NCBI RefSeq assembly: GCF_003991585.1
Contig: NZ_PQSP01000001.1
Coordinates: forward strand, 744,001 to 808,000
Direction of reading: 5' to 3'
Length of the DNA stretch: 64,000 nt
Source: Saezia sanguinis
GTDB lineage: Bacteria > Pseudomonadota > Gammaproteobacteria > Burkholderiales > Burkholderiaceae_C
How positions within the stretch are numbered: the first letter of the stretch is position 1; the number at the start of each line of letters is the position of its first letter. This document shows, piece by piece, positions 9,960-21,361 of this stretch. Made by a program: the position numbers and the translations under genes. A model generated the notes under the pieces. That model had not been told where the DNA came from. It searched no databases and saw only the letters and a program-made list of their open reading frames with translations.

Positions 9960-10003
9960 AAAATATAATGATATTTTCAGCACGGTCATAACATTCAGGT
10001 TAT
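9960..10003. promoter_or_regulatory. LysR-type operator between transporter 2 and lysR
   Basis: AAAATAT-N4-ATATTTT (9960-9977) and ATAAC-N6-GTTAT (9988-10003). The second repeat ends 7 bp before the ATG of the LysR gene, so binding would also repress lysR itself, the usual autoregulation of divergent LysR units. Confidence 0.65.
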
Positions 10004-10010
10004 ATCAATA

Positions 10011-10931
10011 ATGGACTGGACACAAAAACTCAAATTCCATCACCTGCAAATACTTGTCACACTGGCTGACCAGTGCAACCTGACCCGGGTTGCCGAGCTG
10101 ATGAACATTACCCAGCCGGCGCTTTCCAAATGGCTGACCGGGCTGGAAGAAGAGGTCGGCATTCCTTTATTCGAGCGGCACAGCAAAGGCATACGGCCAA
10201 CGCCCGGGGGGCTGCTGGTCATCAAACACGCCCGGCGCATACTGAATGATCTGGAGCGCTCGCGGGAAGACATCGAACTGTTTAAAGGCGGGGTACAGGG
10301 CAGCCTGATGGTGGGCAGCTCACCGGTCGCCACCGATATTGTGGCACAGGCCATGCTCAACCTGATGCAGGACCACCCGAAGATTCATCTGCGCATTTTT
10401 GAAAGCGTGATGACGCCGCTGCTGGAACACCTGCTTTTAGGGCAGATTGACGTGGTGGTCGGGCGCATTGGCGGCAACGCACTGGCACTGCCGCTGAATT
10501 ACCGCGTGCTGTACAGTGAACCGATCTGTTTTGTTGCACGTTGCGGCCACCCGTTGGCCGCCGAAAAAGAAGTCAGTTGGCGCCAACTGGCACAATGGAT
10601 ATGGATCGTCTGGCCCACCGGCACACCAATACGCGTCAGCATTGACAATGCGCTGGTAGCCAACGGCATGATGATGCCACCTGACCATATCGAATCAGGC
10701 TCCATGAGTGTGTCCCTGCGCATGCTGCAGGCCAGTGATATGGTCGGCATCCTTTCACAGCGCCTGGCACAAAGTTATGCTGCGGAGAAGCAACTCACCA
10801 TTCTGAACCTGCCGCATATCGCCCAACAGGGCAGCGTGGGTGTATTCTGGCGCCAGAATGAACAACCCTCTGATGTTCTACAGGCATTTCTGGACCATCT
10901 GATTTCTCTCTCTCAGCAAAGCGACAAATGA
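10011..10931 (+). CDS. LysR-family transcriptional regulator of the gentisate block
   Basis: 306 residues. The N-terminal winged HTH (residues about 8-65, with LTRVAELMNITQPALSKWL as recognition region) is followed by a periplasmic-binding-protein-like effector domain. It resembles the GbpR/CbbR-type LysR proteins. Divergent from the aromatic-acid transporter, with a LysR box just before its own start, it is the likely inducer-dependent activator of the catabolic genes. There is no good ribosome binding site before the ATG, so translation may be weak or from a near-leaderless mRNA. The effector is unknown; 3-hydroxybenzoate or gentisate is likely. Confidence 0.87.
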   Translation: MDWTQKLKFHHLQILVTLADQCNLTRVAELMNITQPALSKWLTGLEEEVGIPLFERHSKGIRPTPGGLLVIKHARRILNDLERSREDIELFKGGVQGSLMVGSSPVATDIVAQAMLNLMQDHPKIHLRIFESVMTPLLEHLLLGQIDVVVGRIGGNALALPLNYRVLYSEPICFVARCGHPLAAEKEVSWRQLAQWIWIVWPTGTPIRVSIDNALVANGMMMPPDHIESGSMSVSLRMLQASDMVGILSQRLAQSYAAEKQLTILNLPHIAQQGSVGVFWRQNEQPSDVLQAFLDHLISLSQQSDK

Positions 10932-11072
10932 GTTAGCGCATACCACGCTTATGCTCCCCTCATAACTCAGAGCATAGCTGTTTGAATCGAAACAGGACAG
11001 GTAAAGCACCGTTGTTGCAGCAAAGAATAACGCCAGAAAAAATCTTTTAAGCCAACAGAAGCATCATGAAAA

Positions 11073-11105
11073 CAGCCTGCCATTTTGACCAAAAATGACA
11101 GGCTG
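11073..11105 (-). terminator. Intrinsic terminator of the lipoprotein gene
   Basis: CAGCCTG-C-CATTTT pairs with AAAATG-A-CAGGCTG around a short loop, followed on the minus strand by GTTTTC. It lies just past the stop of the gene at 11132. Confidence 0.7.
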
Positions 11106-11131
11106 CATTGAGCGCACTCAATTGTTCTGGC

Positions 11132-11539
11132 TTACTTGCAGATGACATTCAGCATGGCAACGTCAGCAGGAATTTCTGCTTTTTTGAACTCGTTGTATCC
11201 GGCCTGCTCACCCAACAATTTACCTTGGGCCAGCGGAGCCTCATAAAACGCATAACGGTCACTGCGTCCGCTTTGCTGGGCACAGTCTACGGTGATATTG
11301 ATTGCCAGCGACCCGGCAGCCTGACCTTCATACGTGATACTGCCACCCTGCACAGCAATCATGGCGCTGCGCCAGTTGGTCTGCCCCTCGACAGGTTTGA
11401 CGCTGTTTTTATCAACATAAAAATCAAAGCCGCCTTCGTTATGATAGGCCTGCCAGTCAGGTCCTTGCGGTTGGCCGGTGGTACTGCATGCAGATAAGAC
11501 CAGCGCAGCCAGCCCCATGGATAAAGCAAGTTTTTTCAT
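11132..11539 (-). CDS. Lipoprotein, adhesin E-like small family
   Basis: 135 residues from the ATG at 11539, with a GGGAG site; the open frame upstream is not needed. The signal peptide has a lipobox ending LVLSAC, so the mature protein is lipid-anchored. The rest is one small beta-rich domain with two Cys (VDCAQQ, NVICK) that can form a disulfide, similar to the surface-adhesin E-like fold. A related layout is seen in the lipoprotein at 51102. Its function is unknown. Confidence 0.65.
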   Translation of the reverse strand: MKKLALSMGLAALVLSACSTTGQPQGPDWQAYHNEGGFDFYVDKNSVKPVEGQTNWRSAMIAVQGGSITYEGQAAGSLAINITVDCAQQSGRSDRYAFYEAPLAQGKLLGEQAGYNEFKKAEIPADVAMLNVICK

Positions 11540-11739
11540 ATTTTGGTCTCCCGGAAAATATATCAGGTGGAACCCCCACCTGCCTGAGGTTTGGGAATCG
11601 AACAGCCCATTATACAAACTGGGCCGATGCCAGCAACAGCATGTACGCTATTCAGAGCACGGCTCCCATGCAAAAGTTGCATATTGCTGTTTTGTGCATT
11701 GTAAATCAAGCATGCCATTGGCAAAAGCCGGGCCATTTA

Positions 11740-11771
11740 AAAACAAAACCGGCGCCATGGCTTACACCGGT
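11740..11771 (-). terminator. Terminator after the PII gene
   Basis: On the minus strand ACCGG, a 14-nt loop, CCGGT and TTTTGTTTTT follow about 40 bp after the PII stop codon. Confidence 0.6.
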
Positions 11772-11808
11772 TGGCGCCAGAATTTTTCTGTCACAAGCAA
11801 CTGGCAGG

Positions 11809-13828
<2,020 letters not shown>

Positions 13829-14445
13829 GGATCAGGCCAGCTTTAAACAAAAAATGACAAGGTTCGATTATGTCACGCCTGCACAGTACCTGTAGCATGT
13901 ACAGTTTTCTTTTTATCCAGCGGAACCACGCAGCCCAATTATTCATGCTGCAAAACAGCAAACACAGCCATTAGGGCGCGTTAACACGCTTTCAGTACAA
14001 AACAGGCCAAGAAAGCGTATAATAGATAAGTTAACCTGGCTGGCAAGTTTGTGTTTTGACCATACCTGCCTGAACCAGCGCTTCAAGCCCCATTGCTGCC
14101 GGAATGGGGCAGGCGACCAGCGGAGAAACTTTCCCCCTATTGCATAATTCTCTTCGCTTACCCAAGATGCTCGTGACGCCAATCACATCCATCTGCAAGA
14201 AGTACAACAGACATCAGCGCTTTGCAAACGTTGCTACTGTGTGCAAATGAACACATGCTGTCAAACGCAGCGTGCCGTGACATGGCAGTGTCCGCTCCTG
14301 GCGCGATACCGCAAAATCGCGCGAGTGCTGAATCGGCCTTTTGTATGCTTTTCAGTTGACCCAAAAAACTGATGCCGCAAGAGGACAGAACAGTCTGAAT
14401 AACGCCGATGTGTGAACTGCACATCAACAAGGACAAGGAATTTTT
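13829..14445. other. 617-bp gap with a possible structured RNA
   Basis: No convincing protein gene. TATAAT at 14018-14023 is a good -10 box but its -35 is weak. Downstream, GCCCCATT and AATGGGGC (14087-14110) form a perfect 8-bp stem with an 8-nt loop. A small RNA or a long leader of the IF-1 gene is possible; I could not match it to 6S, tmRNA or RNase P. Confidence 0.35.
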
Positions 14446-14715
14446 ATGGCAAAAGAAGAACTCATTGAAATGCAGGGCATTGTCGACGAAGTGCTGCCGG
14501 ACTCCCGTTACCGCGTGACGCTGGAAAACGGCCATGCACTGGTGGCATACACCTCAGGCAAAATGCGCAAGAACCACATCCGCATTTTGGCTGGTGATCA
14601 TGTGGCGCTTGAACTCTCCCCTTACGACCTGGAAAAAGGCCGCATCACCTTCCGTTACCTGGACCGTTCGGGCTCTGCCCCATCATCGAATCCGCAATAC
14701 GCACGCAGACGGTGA
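14446..14715 (+). CDS. infA: Translation initiation factor IF-1 (extended paralogue)
   Basis: 89 residues with an ACAAGGAA site. Residues 1-72 are the S1-like OB fold of IF-1 ([34 protein letters not shown]); a 17-residue basic/Ser-rich tail follows. Burkholderiales often carry two infA genes, and the longer form outside the ribosomal operon is typical. It binds the 30S A-site during initiation. A strong terminator follows at once. Confidence 0.9.
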   Translation: MAKEELIEMQGIVDEVLPDSRYRVTLENGHALVAYTSGKMRKNHIRILAGDHVALELSPYDLEKGRITFRYLDRSGSAPSSNPQYARRR

Positions 14716-14740
14716 TCTGTGCACAACATACTGTGCCTAT

Positions 14741-14776
14741 AAAAAAAGAGGATGATATTCATCCTCTTTTTTATGT
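14741..14776. terminator. Bidirectional terminator
   Basis: AAAAAAAGAGGATGA, ATAT-type loop, TCATCCTCTTTTTT: a long perfect stem between the convergent infA and lipoprotein genes. Confidence 0.85.
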
Positions 14777-14818
14777 CCGTGCCGCATCAGAACCGGCTGG
14801 CCCGCCTTTGCAGCAACT

Positions 14819-15187
14819 TCAATTACAGGTGACCTGTTCCACCACAAAATCGTCGTTCACCAGCACATTAACGCGTTCTGCGTTGAATTCCAGCGTCACC
14901 GCCTGGTTCGGCTGCAAAATCCGTACATAACGGGCACCCGTTTTCTGGCGCAACTGCTCCAGCAGGTCGGTGGAGGCTACCTTCCCAATCGCAAACTGAA
15001 TATGCTCAGCCTCGCAGGATGCCTGTGGCCCTTGTGGCGATGGCAGCAACACCACAGGTTCTTCACCGTTTTGTTGCGCCGCCGCAGGCGGCTGAGGGCT
15101 GGCTGGTGCTGATGAAGAAGGTCCATCCAGCAGCACGCACCCACTCAATACCAGAGCCACAGCAATCAGTGTTAACGGTTTCAACAT
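14819..15187 (-). CDS. I78-family peptidase inhibitor-like lipoprotein
   Basis: 122 residues. The signal peptide has a lipobox LVLSGC, then a Pro/Ala/Ser-rich linker (about 25-50). The C-terminal domain has the I78 elastase-inhibitor pattern: AIGKVAS, RYVRILQPNQAVTLEFNAER, then LVNDD and a terminal Cys. Members inhibit serine proteases of the elastase/subtilisin type in the periplasm; activity here is inferred only. Confidence 0.72.
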   Translation of the reverse strand: MLKPLTLIAVALVLSGCVLLDGPSSSAPASPQPPAAAQQNGEEPVVLLPSPQGPQASCEAEHIQFAIGKVASTDLLEQLRQKTGARYVRILQPNQAVTLEFNAERVNVLVNDDFVVEQVTCN

Positions 15188-15293
15188 GGTGTACGCCTTT
15201 CTCCATCAAAACATCACATCGCCATGCCCGTGTGCCTTGGCATCGGGGGCAGGCATGGCCTATTGCATCTTTGGCAATAGCGACAAAACCTGC

Positions 15294-15821
15294 TTATTTT
15301 TTAGCAGCCTGTACCGCCTGGTTAATGGCCTTCTTGGCAGCGTCAGCACCTTCCCAGCCGGTTACTTTCACCCATTTGCCAGGTTCCAGATCTTTGTAGT
15401 GCTCAAAGAAATGTTTCACCTGCTGCAACAGCAGTTCACTCATGTCTTCCAGTTTCTGGATATGCTTGAAATGCGGCAGAATTTTTTCTGTGGGCAATGC
15501 AATCAGCTTGGTATCTACGCCGGCTTCGTCTTCCATGTTCAGCAGGCCGATCACGCGGCACGGCACCACCACCCCTGGAGGCAGTGGGAACGGTGTATAC
15601 ACCAGCACGTCCAGCGGGTCACCATCATCGCCCAGCGTTTGCGGAATATAGCCATAATTCAGCGGATAGCTCATTGAGGTACCCATGAAACGGTCAACAA
15701 ACAGCGCACCGGTTTTTTTATCAACTTCATACTTCACCGGATCTGAATTGGCCGAAATTTCAATCACCACATTAAACGCTTCCGGCGCCTTATCGCCGGT
15801 GGGCACATCTTTCAAACTCAT
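15294..15821 (-). CDS. ppa: Inorganic pyrophosphatase (family I)
   Basis: 175 residues from the ATG at 15821 (AAAAGGAG site). The family I signature DGDPLDVLV with its metal-binding Asp residues and the KYEVDKKTGALFVDR segment are intact. A soluble cytoplasmic hexamer that hydrolyses pyrophosphate with Mg2+. Monocistronic by appearance. Confidence 0.95.
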   Translation of the reverse strand: MSLKDVPTGDKAPEAFNVVIEISANSDPVKYEVDKKTGALFVDRFMGTSMSYPLNYGYIPQTLGDDGDPLDVLVYTPFPLPPGVVVPCRVIGLLNMEDEAGVDTKLIALPTEKILPHFKHIQKLEDMSELLLQQVKHFFEHYKDLEPGKWVKVTGWEGADAAKKAINQAVQAAKK

Positions 15822-15918
15822 TGGTTGACTCCTTTTATAAAATGAATCTATTGTACGTTCTGAATAAAACCCGTTGACTTCAAAGCAGGTTTTAACAAAC
15901 AACGGCTATCGACAGCCA

Positions 15919-17283
15919 TCATGCACCGGCAATTTTCATGCGTTCAATCAGCACCGATCCGGCTGTTTTAGAGCCATAGGTGTAAGCATCAGCACCGATT
16001 GCCACAATGCTTTGGAACATTTCCTTCAGATTACCGGCAATGGTAATTTCCTGCACCGGATAGGCAATCTTGCCATTTTCAACCCAGTAGCCGGCCGCAC
16101 CACGCGAGTAATCTCCCGTTACATAATTGATGCCCTGCCCGATCAGCTCGGTCACAAATAGGCCGCGATGCAGCTTGCGCAACATGGCGTTCAAATCATC
16201 CTGTGCATTGGTCAGGCTGCTGGCAAAACGCAAATTGTGCGAGCCGCCCGCATTGCCGGTTGTCTGCATGCCCAGCTTGCGTGCGGAATACGTTCCCAGA
16301 AAATAGCCATGCAGCACGCCCTGGTCAACCACCCGTCTGGCACGCGTTGCCACACCTTCACTGTCAAAAGGCGAACTCCCCCGGCCCTTGGGGATATAAG
16401 GATTTTCATCAATGAAAACATGCGGTGCAAACACCTGCTGCCCCAAAGTGTCCAGCAGAAAACTGGTACGCCGGTACAGCGCCCCGCCGCTGACCGCCTG
16501 CACAAACGATCCCAGCAAGCCAGCAGCCAGCGGCGACTCAAACAGCACCGGGCATTCGCAGGTCGGAATCTGGCGCGCATTCAAACGTGCCAGCGCCCGC
16601 TCGGCTGCATAGCGGCCAATGGTTTCCGGCGCAGCCAGTTCAGTGGCATCCCGCATTGAGCTGTACCAGTAGTCACGCTGCATCTGACTACCTTTGCCGG
16701 CGATCGGCGCCACAGAAATAGAATGGCGGCTGGCGGCATAGCCACCGCGAAAACCACGCGTATTGGCCATCCAGAAATGCGACTGCTGTGCCGAAACGCT
16801 GGCACCTTCTGAATTGGTAATGCGCTTGGACGTGGCAAAAGCCGCTGTTTCAGCGCTGATGGCAAGTGCAGCGGCGTCATCGGTGCCAATGGACCATGGA
16901 TAGTACAGATCCAGATCAGGCACATCGTGCGCCAGTTCATGTTCGTCAGGCAGTCCGGCAAACGGGTCTGCGGCGGTAAAACGGGCAATGTCGTACGCAG
17001 CTTCAACCGTGCTGCGCAGCGCGGCCATGGAGAAATCAGAGGTACTGGCACTGCCGCTGCTTTGTCCAACATAAACCGATATCCCCAGCGACTTATCGCG
17101 GTTTCGCTCTACGTTTTCCACATCCCCGCAGCGTACGGATACACTTAAGCCCACGCCCTCAGAAGCTTCGGCCACGGCATCGCTGGCACCCAGCTTTCGG
17201 GCATAATCAAGCGCTTGCTGTGTCACCTCGGCAAATTGTTCGGGACGATAGGCAAATAAATCAGAATGTGTTTTATCTTTCAT
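15919..17283 (-). CDS. pmbA: Metalloprotease subunit PmbA/TldE
   Basis: 454 residues from ATG 17283; an ATG 15 bp upstream is also possible, and neither has a strong site. The protein belongs to the TldD/PmbA family: VSVRCGDVENVERNRDKSLGISVYVG near residues 50-75 and YVTGDYSRGAAGYWVENG near 400. PmbA pairs with TldD to form a protease that matures modified peptides and degrades CcdA. PmbA itself lacks the zinc-binding HExxxH. It is divergent from darP, a common arrangement in Burkholderiales. Confidence 0.9.
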   Translation of the reverse strand: MKDKTHSDLFAYRPEQFAEVTQQALDYARKLGASDAVAEASEGVGLSVSVRCGDVENVERNRDKSLGISVYVGQSSGSASTSDFSMAALRSTVEAAYDIARFTAADPFAGLPDEHELAHDVPDLDLYYPWSIGTDDAAALAISAETAAFATSKRITNSEGASVSAQQSHFWMANTRGFRGGYAASRHSISVAPIAGKGSQMQRDYWYSSMRDATELAAPETIGRYAAERALARLNARQIPTCECPVLFESPLAAGLLGSFVQAVSGGALYRRTSFLLDTLGQQVFAPHVFIDENPYIPKGRGSSPFDSEGVATRARRVVDQGVLHGYFLGTYSARKLGMQTTGNAGGSHNLRFASSLTNAQDDLNAMLRKLHRGLFVTELIGQGINYVTGDYSRGAAGYWVENGKIAYPVQEITIAGNLKEMFQSIVAIGADAYTYGSKTAGSVLIERMKIAGA

Positions 17284-17372
17284 AACGGGAGCTATCATAC
17301 TGGTTTGCGCGTTTTCATAGGGATGTCCCCTTTATACCATCGGGCATAGACCCTTACTTGAAGCATGACACC

Positions 17373-17900
17373 ATGACAGAAGCAGAAGATTTTGACGCCC
17401 CAGAGGATTTGCCTCCCAGCAAAAGTGAGCTTAAACGCCAGATGCATGAGTTGCAGGACCTGGGCGCGGCCATTGTCACACTGTCCAAAGAGCGCATCAA
17501 AGCGCTGGACCTGCCGGAAAAACTGCTGGATGCGTTAAAACAGTGGCAAACCATCAGCGCTCACGGGGGACGCCGCAGACAACTGCAATACATTGGCAAA
17601 CTGATGCGCTCCGTTGACCCGGAACCGATCCGCCGCGCACTGGATGAACAGCACCGCGGCTCGGCCGAACAAACGCTGCAACTGCACCGGCTGGAAACAC
17701 TGCGCCAGACGCTGCTGGATGAGGGCGACAATGGACAACAGGCGCTGACCGACTGGACGCGCCAGCATCCGCAAGCCGACATACAGCAACTGCGCAGCCT
17801 GATCCGCGCGGCCCGCAAAGACGCAGCAGCCTCCTCAGAGCAGCGTTCTGGGCGTGCTTACAGAGAGCTTTTCCAGTTTCTCAAGGAACATGAACAATGA
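17373..17900 (+). CDS. darP: Ribosome-associated protein DarP (YjgA/DUF615)
   Basis: 175 residues from the ATG at 17373; an upstream in-frame TTG is less likely. All-helical, highly charged protein with PPSKSELKRQMHELQDLG near the N-terminus and LKEHEQ at the end, the DUF615 pattern. The E. coli homologue acts in 50S subunit maturation. Its stop overlaps the mogA start by 4 bp (ATGA), so the two are translationally coupled. Confidence 0.9.
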   Translation: MTEAEDFDAPEDLPPSKSELKRQMHELQDLGAAIVTLSKERIKALDLPEKLLDALKQWQTISAHGGRRRQLQYIGKLMRSVDPEPIRRALDEQHRGSAEQTLQLHRLETLRQTLLDEGDNGQQALTDWTRQHPQADIQQLRSLIRAARKDAAASSEQRSGRAYRELFQFLKEHEQ

Positions 17901-18499
17901 CTTCCGCTTCCCCCGAAAATCTGGAACCCGTCAAAATCGGGCTGCTTTCCGTCAGCGACCGCGCTTCCAGTGGCGTTTATGAAGATAAAGGGCTGCCCGC
18001 GCTGCGCGAATGGCTGGGTAAAGCCATTCGTAACCCGATCCATTACGCCGAAAAACTCATTGCCGATGAGCAGGCAACCATCAGCTCGGCATTGATCACC
18101 CTGGCAGATACAGAGCAGTGCCATCTGATATTCACCACCGGCGGCACCGGCCCCGCGCTGCGCGATGTCACGCCCGAAGCCACACTGGCTGTGGCCGACA
18201 GGGTGATGCCGGGGTTTGGAGAGCAGATGCGCCAGATCAGCCTGAACTTTGTCCCCACCGCGATCCTGTCGCGCCAGGTTGCAGTCGTCCGCAAACAGGC
18301 GCTGATCGTCAACCTGCCGGGCCAGCCCAAATCAATTGCCGAGACATTGGGCGGCCTGCCGGCCAGCCAGACCAGTGCCGCAGTGCACGGCATATTTGCA
18401 GCCATACCCTATTGCATCGACCTGATCGGAGGACCTTACATTGTGACCGATGACAGCTTCTGCGCAGCATTCCGGCCCAAATCGGCCCAACGCCACTGA
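17897..18499 (+). CDS. mogA: Molybdopterin adenylyltransferase
   Basis: 200 residues. The MoCF-fold motifs are present: ISDR-like SVSDRASSGVYEDKG, TTGGTGPALRDVTPEAT near residue 80, and NLPGQPKSI near 140. It adenylylates molybdopterin before molybdate insertion. Starts inside the darP stop codon (ATGA overlap). Confidence 0.9.
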   Translation: MTSASPENLEPVKIGLLSVSDRASSGVYEDKGLPALREWLGKAIRNPIHYAEKLIADEQATISSALITLADTEQCHLIFTTGGTGPALRDVTPEATLAVADRVMPGFGEQMRQISLNFVPTAILSRQVAVVRKQALIVNLPGQPKSIAETLGGLPASQTSAAVHGIFAAIPYCIDLIGGPYIVTDDSFCAAFRPKSAQRH

Positions 18500-18545
18500 C
18501 ATATCTTCACACCATACACTTACCATTTCATCAAGGAGATCAACC

Positions 18546-18923
18546 GTGCCTCAAGTGATTGTTGAATATTCAAACAACCTCGTCAGCCACAAAGCATTTG
18601 AACCTGCAAAACTGGTCAAAGCCATCAATCAGGTTCTGCTGGAAAGCAAGGTATTTCAGGAAAACGACATTAAAACCCTGGCGCATGGCAACGACGTGTT
18701 TGCTGTAGGCGGCCCCCACGCCAACGACAAGGCAGAACAGGCCTTCATATTCTGCAAAGTGTATATTCTTGCGGGGCGCTCCGCCGAAATCAAACAGCAG
18801 CTCAAACAAGCCACCATGCAGGTCCTCAGAGAACAGGTGAAGCCTGTTGCCGGACTTGAAATTCAGGCTTCTGCTGACATCAACGACATGGAACGTAATC
18901 TGTTCATGAAAGAGACTTTTTAA
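18546..18923 (+). CDS. 5-carboxymethyl-2-hydroxymuconate isomerase-like tautomerase
   Basis: 125 residues from a GTG start at 18546 with AAGGAG 7 bp before it. The sequence begins MPQVIVEYS, giving the N-terminal catalytic Pro of the tautomerase superfamily, and matches the CHMI family in length. No other homoprotocatechuate genes are nearby, so the true substrate is uncertain. A strong terminator follows. Confidence 0.78.
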   Translation: MPQVIVEYSNNLVSHKAFEPAKLVKAINQVLLESKVFQENDIKTLAHGNDVFAVGGPHANDKAEQAFIFCKVYILAGRSAEIKQQLKQATMQVLREQVKPVAGLEIQASADINDMERNLFMKETF

Positions 18924-18952
18924 GCCGCCTTTCTTCATCATTTCTCATGACA

Positions 18953-18985
18953 ACAGGGCCTGTATATCAGGCCCTGTTTTGTTTG
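18953..18985 (+). terminator. Intrinsic terminator
   Basis: ACAGGGCCTG, 5-nt loop, CAGGCCCTGT and TTTTGTTT: a 10-bp perfect stem ending the darP-mogA-tautomerase block. Confidence 0.9.
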
Positions 18986-19223
18986 ATGCATAGGCCGTAT
19001 TTCAAGCTTCAAAACAGCCTCCAACACAGTCTTCTATCAGATATAAAACAACATATTCAATCACTTACGTATGGCTTAATTGAAACACCTCTTCCCACCA
19101 AACGGTCAAACCATTTGCGTTACATCAGACAGTTTCGAAATACCCTCCAGCCCTCCCAAAAAGCGAATCCACCTGTGCCAGAATTTCCTCTGTCACATCA
19201 CACTTTTTATCAGGGAGCATACT

Positions 19224-20654
19224 ATGCCGGTCTCAAACAATACGGCTAAGGGCCTGATCACGGTCCTGGTCGGAGTCGTCCTGTGGTGCCTGCCGTGGTT
19301 CATCACTTTACCGGAAGCCATTACGCCACAAGCATGGCACCTGTTTTCACTCACCGTTGCCATCATCGTGGGGTTCATTCTCAGCCCCATGCCAATTGGC
19401 GCTATCGCGTTTATCGGTATCAGCATCATTGCGCTGACCAATACGCTGACTGTTAAAGACGTTGTCGCCGGGTTTGGCGATGCCACCATGTGGCTGATTG
19501 TTTCGGCCTTCATCTTCTCGCGCGCATTCCTGAAAACAGGGCTGGGCCAGCGTATTGCCTACCTGTTCCTGCGTGCACTGGGCACCAGTACACTGAAGGT
19601 TGGCTACGCGCTGGTGCTCAGTGACCTCGTGCTGGCACCTCTGACGCCTTCCAGCGGTGCACGCGCAGGCGCCATCATGTACCCGATCGTACGGGGTGTC
19701 AGTACCGCTCTAGGCTCTGAGCCTGACAACAACCCACGCCGTGCAGGTGCCTACCTGATTCAGTGCGTTTACCAATGTGAAGCCATTCTGTGTGCCACAT
19801 TCATGACCGCCATGGCCGGTAACGCCGCCATTGTCAGAATTGCCAATGATGCCGGTATCAACATCACATGGGGCGGCTGGCTGCTGGCCTCATGCGTACC
19901 GGCAGCACTGTGCCTACTGTTATACCCCTGGCTGGTTTACAAGCTGTTTCCGCCTGAAATCAAAAAGACACCCGAAGCCAAAGCCCTGGCAGTTCAAAAA
20001 CTGCGCGAAATGGGCCCGATGAGCAAACATGAAATCATTCTGGCATGCACGTTCGCTGTGGCATTGTTCCTGTGGTGTACATCGGACTTTTCATTCAACA
20101 AATTCAACGCAACCGCTGTTGCCATGTCTGCAGTTTCGTTCCTACTGCTGACAAAAGTCATTGAATGGAAAGACATGCTCAATGAAACCGGCGCCTGGGA
20201 TACCCTGATCTGGATGGGCGCGCTGATTGCACTGGCCGGACAGCTCTCCAAACTCGGCTTCATTGGCTGGTTTGCCGCATCTGCCAGCGGCTGGATCTCT
20301 GCCATTGGTGTGGCAGGTTTTGCCGCACTGGTCGTGCTGATCATTCTGTACATGTACTCGCACTACGGATTTGCCAGCATGACCGCGCACATCGCAGCCA
20401 TGTATGCCGCATTCCTGGGCGTTGCGATTGCCGCCGGAGCCCCGCCCATGGTCTCCGCACTGGCACTGGGCTTTGTTGCCAACCTGTGCTTGCCAATCAC
20501 CCATTACAGCGGTACGGCCAGCCCGATTTTTTATGGCGCCGGGTTTGTGCCTTTAGGGCCCTGGTGGAAAATGGGCTTCATTTTCTCCATCATCAGTCTG
20601 GTGATCTGGCTGGGCGTGGGCTCGGCATGGTGGAAAGTGATCGGTCTGTGGTAA
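19224..20654 (+). CDS. DASS-family anion:sodium symporter
   Basis: 476 residues from ATG 19224 (CAGGGAG site); the upstream part of the open frame is not hydrophobic and is left out. About 12-13 membrane segments. The DASS/SLC13 substrate signatures are visible: APLTPSSGARAGAI near residue 140 and NLCLPITHYSGTASPI near 430. Members carry di- and tricarboxylates, sulfate or sulfonates across the inner membrane. The substrate cannot be fixed from context. Confidence 0.88.
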   Translation: MPVSNNTAKGLITVLVGVVLWCLPWFITLPEAITPQAWHLFSLTVAIIVGFILSPMPIGAIAFIGISIIALTNTLTVKDVVAGFGDATMWLIVSAFIFSRAFLKTGLGQRIAYLFLRALGTSTLKVGYALVLSDLVLAPLTPSSGARAGAIMYPIVRGVSTALGSEPDNNPRRAGAYLIQCVYQCEAILCATFMTAMAGNAAIVRIANDAGINITWGGWLLASCVPAALCLLLYPWLVYKLFPPEIKKTPEAKALAVQKLREMGPMSKHEIILACTFAVALFLWCTSDFSFNKFNATAVAMSAVSFLLLTKVIEWKDMLNETGAWDTLIWMGALIALAGQLSKLGFIGWFAASASGWISAIGVAGFAALVVLIILYMYSHYGFASMTAHIAAMYAAFLGVAIAAGAPPMVSALALGFVANLCLPITHYSGTASPIFYGAGFVPLGPWWKMGFIFSIISLVIWLGVGSAWWKVIGLW

Positions 20655-20682
20655 AGCGCTAGCCTTTTGCATTCCCCAAACA

Positions 20683-20710
20683 AAAATGCCTGGAGAAATC
20701 CAGGCATTTT
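20683..20710. terminator. Bidirectional terminator
   Basis: AAAATGCCTGGA, GAAA loop, TCCAGGCATTTT between the convergent symporter and LysM genes. Confidence 0.88.
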
Positions 20711-20730
20711 CACTGCATACTTAAGACAGA

Positions 20731-21192
20731 TTAAGCTTCTTTGGCAGGAATGCGAATTTTCTGGCCCGGGAAAATCTTGTCCGGATCCTGAATCACTTCC
20801 TTGTTGGCAGCAAAAATTTTCGGGTAATCATTGGCATTGCCATAAAACTGCTTGGCAATTTTGGAAAGGGTATCGCCCTTTTGAATGATGTAGTAGTCCA
20901 CTTTGGGCTCGGCAGCAGCCTGGGCAGCAGAAGCAATGATCAGCTTCTTGGCTTCCACTTCCTGCACGCCCTCAACATTGCCTGCAATCAGTACCGCTTT
21001 TTGAAAAGCAACAAAGTCAGGGCAGTCGCCTGCCAGGCTGCACTTCTGGCCCTGCACGGTGACCGTCAGGTTTTTAATCCCTAAATGGGCGGCATCCAAT
21101 TCTTTTTGGATTTTGGCGGCAGCTTCTTCAGGTTTGGCATCGGAGCCAAACAGTTTTTTCCCGATGTTGGATGCAAAATCAAATAACCCCAT
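20731..21192 (-). CDS. kbp: BON-LysM protein (potassium-binding Kbp/YgaU)
   Basis: 153 residues. An N-terminal BON domain (about 25-90) is followed by a LysM domain (YIIQKGDTLSKIAKQFYG to FPGQKIRIP, about 100-150). No signal peptide, as in E. coli Kbp, a cytoplasmic K+ sensor. The first residues MGLFDF match that family. Confidence 0.88.
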   Translation of the reverse strand: MGLFDFASNIGKKLFGSDAKPEEAAAKIQKELDAAHLGIKNLTVTVQGQKCSLAGDCPDFVAFQKAVLIAGNVEGVQEVEAKKLIIASAAQAAAEPKVDYYIIQKGDTLSKIAKQFYGNANDYPKIFAANKEVIQDPDKIFPGQKIRIPAKEA

Positions 21193-21361
21193 GGCATTCT
21201 CCTTTTCGATTAAATAGACTTGCTGAAAGCCAGACGGGTCATGTTAGCACACTCGTTATCGCCTTAAATCGATGAAAAACCATGAGAGGCACGTTTTTAT
21301 AGACAAAAAGTCACTTAACCTGCACTTATTTTTTTGCGACCGCCCCTCACAGGCTCTGGAT

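Noticed and set aside
14018-14200. 6S RNA
   Set aside because: No long closing stem with a central bubble could be traced by eye; left as an unassigned structured region.
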